13,703 nucleotides of DNA from Chrysochromulina parva (taxonomy: Eukaryota; Haptophyta; Prymnesiales; Chrysochromulinaceae). A program made the position numbers and the translations under genes. Numbering within the stretch: position 1 is the first letter of the stretch; each line of letters opens with the position of its first letter. This document shows, in pieces, positions 9,623 to 13,703 of this stretch. The notes beneath the pieces are model-generated. The model did no database searches and was not told the DNA's origin. It worked only from the letters and a program-made list of their open reading frames with translations. The stretch spans positions 1 through 13,703 of the forward strand of contig PJAB01001553.1 of assembly GCA_002887195.1 (NCBI GenBank), written 5' to 3'.

Positions 9623-11215
9623 TTACGCGTGGAAATCATCATCGCTCTGCTTCTTCTTGTACTTCTGCTGGTAGACGGGCGGTAGAAGCGTGTTCGACGG
9701 CGCGTTCTCGGAGCCGTCGAGGAGGGCACGGTAACGGCCTTGGAAGCCGTCGAGACCCGTGTTCTCGCTCGAGGCGAGAGAAGTGGTGACCCCGCTCCAG
9801 GAGCAAGCGGGCCGAGCATGCATCATGGACACGTTCTCGCCGCCTTCGTCGCTGCTGTCGACGCCGTATGTGACGGGCGATCCAACTGCGACGGGCAGGT
9901 CGACCGGCGGTGCCTGCTCGAGGGCTTGCGGAAGCTGCTGCCACTGTCCTTTCTGGTGCGACGGCACCTTAGCAGTGCGTGAGCCATCATGCTGGGTGGA
10001 GGGCGGTAGGGGGCGGGCGGGGGCAACCTCGCGGTCGGGGGCGGTGCGGATGGAAGGCTTGGAGGGCAAGAGCTCGAGCAGCACGCGTTCCACGTCGAGG
10101 ATATACGACTCGAGTGGCAGGTCGTTGGCATCGTTGCCAAAGGGCTGCTCGATCTCGATTGCCATCTGCTCGACAGTCAGGAACAGGAAGCCGATCACCG
10201 AGAGAGCTGGTACAGCCACCCAGCCGTACTCGCCGATGAGCGAGGAAGGGAGCGTAGCGAGCCAGAGCACGAGGAAGGAGCGCAGCGTCGCGATGTAGCA
10301 GAACGTCATGGGCGTCTGCTTGATCCTCTCGCACACGCCCACAGCGCTCATCAGCACGCGCATCTGCTCAACGGCTTCGTCATAGATGGACGTTCCTAAT
10401 CCGGTCGTGTCGGTAGGCAGGTTGAACCGCACAGTCGAAGCGAGCTCGCGGATCGCTACAAGTGGCGGGCAGCTCGACTTGTTGAGCAGCATCACGTGCT
10501 CCCACGACATGCGAAAGCCTACCTCGTCGGGCGAAACGGCGGTGCCGCGCAAGTAGGCCTTGAACGACACTGCGAAGGCGACGACCTGCATCGAAAAGCG
10601 CTCCTGCGCGGCGTCGCCACAGAGCGCCGCCCCGGTGGTGACGACGAGTGCGCGGCAGGAGGTGACGGCATCCTGCCAAGCACAGCGCGCCTCCCACCAC
10701 CGGTCGAACGACGCTTGAGTGCGGAAGACGATCAGGAACGAAAGCGCACCGCCCATCACCACGTGCGCATCGATGGGCATCTCGAAGCACGGCTTGAGCG
10801 ACGGCTGAACGAGCTCCACCCAAAAGGTGAGCACGAAGATGTACACGTTAAGCACCATCCACGGGAAGTAGATGAACGGCGTCATCCGAAGATGGACAGT
10901 ACCCTGCCACTGGTCGGGCGAGTACTTGTGGAAGCCACGCACAGCGTCTTGGTAGTAGGTGTGGTCGAGCCACGTAGACTGTGGATCAGGATGACGCGGC
11001 GGATGCACCTTGAGAAGGGCATCGCGACTGGCGAGCTGCTCCTTGGCGAGCTGCTCAGTGAAACGACCGGGCGCTTCGCGGATGTAGCTTGCACGTGTGA
11101 CCGGTGACCTGTGGGTGCCTTGAGCGCTGGAGCGGTCGCTGCTGCGACGAGAAGAGGAGAGCTTGATTTCAGACGCGCCGTTGCTGGGACGGCGCTGGTT
11201 GGGTGGATTGATCAT
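9623..11215 (-). CDS. Bestrophin-like / UPF0187 family anion channel
   Basis: This intronless gene encodes 530 aa from the first in-frame ATG (11215). Motifs of the bestrophin/UPF0187 superfamily are clear: FRTQASFDRWWEAR (164-177), CERIKQTPMTFCYIATLR (about 295-312) and PFGNDANDLPLESY (358-371). Hydrophobic segments lie at about 113-137, 149-165, 304-322 and 331-353, matching the four-helix bestrophin plan. Family members form pentameric anion channels. Chloroplast relatives in plants and algae pass chloride or bicarbonate at the thylakoid, and bacterial homologues are known. The first 90 residues are Ser/Arg-rich and lack a clear signal peptide; they could be a disordered leader or a plastid/mitochondrial transit sequence. 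Residues from about 386 to the end are Pro/Gln/Ser-rich and probably disordered, ending in KKKQSDDDFHA. Ion selectivity and membrane location cannot be read from sequence. The frame stays open a little further upstream but without an ATG. Confidence 0.88.
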   Translation of the reverse strand: MINPPNQRRPSNGASEIKLSSSRRSSDRSSAQGTHRSPVTRASYIREAPGRFTEQLAKEQLASRDALLKVHPPRHPDPQSTWLDHTYYQDAVRGFHKYSPDQWQGTVHLRMTPFIYFPWMVLNVYIFVLTFWVELVQPSLKPCFEMPIDAHVVMGGALSFLIVFRTQASFDRWWEARCAWQDAVTSCRALVVTTGAALCGDAAQERFSMQVVAFAVSFKAYLRGTAVSPDEVGFRMSWEHVMLLNKSSCPPLVAIRELASTVRFNLPTDTTGLGTSIYDEAVEQMRVLMSAVGVCERIKQTPMTFCYIATLRSFLVLWLATLPSSLIGEYGWVAVPALSVIGFLFLTVEQMAIEIEQPFGNDANDLPLESYILDVERVLLELLPSKPSIRTAPDREVAPARPLPPSTQHDGSRTAKVPSHQKGQWQQLPQALEQAPPVDLPVAVGSPVTYGVDSSDEGGENVSMMHARPACSWSGVTTSLASSENTGLDGFQGRYRALLDGSENAPSNTLLPPVYQQKYKKKQSDDDFHA

Positions 11216-11430
11216 CGATGCGCCAGCGAGCCTCGTCCACCAAGAGAGTGGAGAGAGGCGTTGTGTGTTCAAAAATTCAGACTCCCAAAAAAGGAACGTG
11301 ATTTCGCGAGGGAGACGTTGCGACAGTCAAGTCGAGTCAAGCTCAGGCAGCTTCGGTTCCTGAAGCAAATCAGTTACGTACAGTTGTACTCAGACCTGGT
11401 CTGACCTCCGCGGCGGAGACGCGGCGGAGA
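11216..11430 (-). promoter_or_regulatory. Spacer upstream of the bestrophin-like gene
   Basis: This 215-bp spacer lies between the sulfatase stop and the bestrophin-like start; both genes are on -. It must hold the sulfatase 3' end and the bestrophin-like promoter. An interrupted palindrome TCAGACC-T-GGTCTGA lies at 11390-11404. An 11-bp unit GCGGCGGAGAC is tandemly doubled at 11410-11431, its last base being the final base of the sulfatase stop codon. There is no clear TATA box. Confidence 0.45.
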
Positions 11431-13436
11431 CTATTTCCAGGCGTTGTGAGCCCAGATGGGAGTTGTAAAGCCCGCAATGCCACCTCGTGGGAACGGCAGG
11501 CGGGCGTGAGGATTCAGAATGAGGGGATGGTCAGGAGGGGGATCAAGTGGCCCTGTGCCCGTCCTCCAATTTGGCACATTAGTGGCGGAGCTGCTGTTGC
11601 TGCTGTTGCTGCTACTTTCCTCTGGCGGCGGCAAACTACCGTCGGCGCAGAGAGCGCGCCTATCAAAGGTGCACATGGTATCAGAGCCATTTACCCGATA
11701 CACGGCGCTTGCCGACGCGCGGTATTGGTGATGCTGAAGGATTCGGTGCGCATACGGCCGGTAGGCATCGATCTTGCACCACACGTCTTCGGGAGGTTGA
11801 GGCATCACACGCCCCTCGGGGTAGTCGAGACCGGCTCTGCTCCGTTTGAGCGAGAGCATAAATGTGCCCATCGTTTTCTCCATGTGTACCGCAGTTCGAG
11901 CTAGCCTCAAGTCATCAGCGCCCCACAAGTCATAGCGCTCCTCTGGATCCGCTGAGAGGTTGAAGAGCGCCACCGTGTGGTTAGAATAGCCGGCTGACAA
12001 ACGCGTCCACGCCTGGGAGCACTCGGACGGGGGAGGTATGGGAGCTGACGCAGTGGAACACCGCGTCCTGTTTGGGTAGAAGCGGCGGCTGTGGACACCA
12101 GATGCCCATCGATCCTGAATCGCCCACCTAACCAGCTTGAGATCGCTGTGAATCGACACATCAACACCCCTAAAGCTCATGAGGATGTCCTTGTTGCGCC
12201 CGCTGGGGATCTCCCCAAGAAAGAGCTTGTAAATGCTCAAGCCATCCTGTGGTTCCAGCATGCTCGATGCCGGCAGGCCCACGATCTCGGCAATGGTAGG
12301 GAAGAAATCATATGCAGATACTGGGTAGTGAGTGATTCGTGGTGAGATGACTCCGGGCCACTCGACGATTGCAGGCACGCGTATGCCGCCCTCAAGCATT
12401 TGCTTCTTGAAGCCGTGGAGGCCACCATTAGGGTCGTCTGGAACCTCGTGAAAAGGCTGGGCACCTGCAGCATGGAAGAACGAAAAGTGAACAAATGTGC
12501 AGTACGCAATCAGAGCACGTCGGCACTCAGTTTCGGCCCACCGTTATCACTCGAGAACCATAGTAGCGTCCGGTTTTCGATTCCCAACTCACGCAGACCC
12601 TTTCGCATGGTGCCAACGCTGCGGTCGAGTGAGTGCAACTCGGCGTAGTACCGCACCACGTGGTGTTCGAGAAAGCAGTCGCAATCGCGGGGCCACACTG
12701 GCGCGGCAAAACGCCCTTTGACTCTCGTTGGTACGCACGCCTTTGGAGTCTTATACCTCTCGCAGCGGATGAGGTCTCTGAACAGGGCCTGGTCCGCTGT
12801 GTGTGCATACCAAGGATCGTGCGGGGAAGCGTAATGCACTGCAACAAAGAGAGGCTTTGGGTAAGGCGCTTTCGCTTCGCGTCGAATAAAATTGAGGGCC
12901 TCGCGAACGATCACTTCTGAGCCTTCTCCGCGAAAGGCCTCGATCTCGCCTTCGCGACTGAGCAGAGGGTCCAAGTCGAAGACCCCATAGTTGGAGATCC
13001 ACGTCTCGAAACCAAACGCCGAAGGGCGGTGGCTGTAGTTTCCAAGTGTGGGCCCGCCGCCGATCCCAAGCGAGTGGATGCCTTCGAGGTGCATTTTGCC
13101 GAAGTGGGCGCAGTGCCAGCCTGCGCGTTGAAGGGCATGGGCAACGGTTTTCTCTTGCAAACGCAGTGGCATCCCCTGGTTGTCTACACCTGTGCGGTGC
13201 GGAGCTCGGCCGGTAAGGAGCGCGGCTCGTGCAGGCGAGCACACAGGCGAACCGGAGTAGTAGCGCTCGAGCCGCAGCCCATTCGCTGCCATCGCTGCCA
13301 GGTTGGGCGTCCTGAGGCGTTTCTCGGGATCGCGCCATTCAACTTCGCCCCAGCCCTGATCGTCCGAGAGGAGCTGAACGATGTGCGTGACTGGCGGAGC
13401 GTGCCTCACTGCTTCCACACTTTGCGTCGACGCCAT
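11431..13436 (-). CDS. Type I (formylglycine) sulfatase, two exons
   Basis: Exons 13436-12527 and 12464-11431 join to 647 aa. The enzyme family hydrolyses sulfate esters using a Cys converted to formylglycine. All hallmark residues are visible: metal-binding Asp25-Asp26 (SDDQGWG), CSPAR with Cys66 and Arg70, GKMHLEG with Lys114 and His116, and the HYASPHDPW region with His201 and His206. SSDNGG carries Asp297 and Asn298, and after the intron there is Lys323 in GFKKQMLEGGIRVP. A LFNLSADPEERYDL block matches the usual C-terminal sulfatase motif. Residues near the C terminus include a Ser/Asn run encoded by a CTG-type repeat (11591-11613), and several N-glycosylation sequons are present. The ATG at 13436 is the first in-frame Met, but no signal peptide follows it, which is odd for a sulfatase that should be matured in the ER. 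The frame is open upstream to the window edge, so a 5' exon may be missing. The substrate is unknown. Confidence 0.88.
11591..11613 (-). repeat. CTG/TTG trinucleotide repeat in the sulfatase coding region
   Basis: Eight imperfect trinucleotides on + (CTG, CTG, TTG, CTG, CTG, TTG, CTG, CT). Read on - they encode a Ser/Asn run near the sulfatase C terminus, within a likely disordered tail that follows the catalytic domain. Confidence 0.7.
12465..12526 (-). other. GT-AG intron in the sulfatase gene (62 nt)
   Basis: On the - strand the donor is CTGA|GTGCCG and the acceptor CTGCAG|GTGCCC, after a T-rich tract. Splicing links SSDNGGPKLS to AQPFHEVP and then to the catalytic Lys motif, in a frame that otherwise ends at TGA soon after the donor. 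A second pair, GAC|GTGCTC with GCCCAG|CCT (12518-12457), also gives a 62-nt intron and differs only by Ala-Asp instead of Ala-Gln at the join. The first AG after the T-rich tract favours the first pair. Confidence 0.8.
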
Positions 13437-13703
13437 AACGGCGTCGGTGAGGAAGCGCGAGCCGCCCAATGCTGTGAGTGAGCGTGGGTGGAGAGAGTCC
13501 GCAAACGTGTGAACGTTAACACGACAGACGCGACAGCCGGACGTGTGCTGATGCTGTGAAACACACAACGCGCGCGCGCGCTCTCCGGACCCCCAAGCAC
13601 GGGGGCCGCTATCGCAATGGACGGAGGCGTGGCCGACACAGCCTGCTATTACACAGGCCGTTAATCGGCGGCGGGCGGGGGAAGGAGAGACCCTCCCCCC
13701 TAA
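13437..13703 (-). other. 5' region of the sulfatase gene to the window edge
   Basis: This is the leader or missing upstream exon of the sulfatase. The sulfatase frame has no stop from 13436 to 13703 but also no ATG. A pyrimidine-rich stretch ending in CTCACTCACAG (exon would begin at 13471) is a plausible 3' splice site in the right place for an upstream exon. A CG dinucleotide run of about 13 nt lies at 13569-13581. Confidence 0.45.

Noticed and set aside
11215..11272. Extended N terminus for the bestrophin-like protein beginning at 11272
   Set aside because: The upstream codon is TTG; the first in-frame ATG is at 11215, which is the better eukaryotic start.
12457..12526. Frameshifted sulfatase pseudogene
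   Set aside because: The frame change is explained by a 62-nt GT-AG intron with a T-rich tract, and all catalytic residues are intact on both sides.
13569..13581. CG run as a CRISPR- or satellite-like array
   Set aside because: It is only a 13-nt dinucleotide run with no spacers or longer period.

Overview
The window looks like nuclear DNA of a GC-rich, gene-dense unicellular eukaryote. Supporting points are a cytosolic-type SRP54, two short spliceosomal-type introns (62 and 92 nt), a full-size ABCG transporter, a threonine-synthase-like 2 protein and intergenic spacers of only 0.2-1.1 kb. Reading frames use the standard code (stops TGA, TGA, TGA, TAA, TAG). A marine alga or other protist (haptophyte, stramenopile or similar) is a reasonable guess, but the sequence does not settle the lineage.

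Layout, left to right: a 5' spacer (1-404); a PLP-dependent threonine synthase-like gene on + (405-1913); a 1.1-kb convergent spacer rich in inverted repeats and carrying a short telomere-like motif (1914-3009); an intronless 1353-aa full-size ABCG transporter on - (3010-7071); a 416-bp divergent promoter region (7072-7487); SRP54 on + with one GC-AG intron (7488-9052); a convergent spacer with a TATA-box-like motif and hairpins (9053-9622); a bestrophin/UPF0187 anion-channel-like gene on - (9623-11215); a short spacer (11216-11430); a type I sulfatase on - with one intron (11431-13436); and its 5' region to the window edge.

The five genes do not form an obvious pathway. They look like a normal stretch of unrelated eukaryotic genes: amino-acid metabolism, membrane export, secretory targeting, anion transport, sulfate-ester hydrolysis. 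I see no mobile element, CRISPR array, tRNA or rRNA, and no clear novel multi-gene system.

The most interesting signals are at finer scale. (1) The SRP54 intron is bounded by a 25-nt direct repeat with one mismatch and filled partly with a 10-bp tandem repeat, which resembles a recently gained intron. (2) In the ABCG transporter all degenerate nucleotide-binding motifs map to one composite ATP site. The degeneracy sits in the NBD2 Walker A/Q-loop/H-loop plus the NBD1 signature, the opposite half from fungal Pdr5. (3) The sulfatase keeps its catalytic residues but shows no signal peptide at its first Met, while its frame stays open to the window edge.
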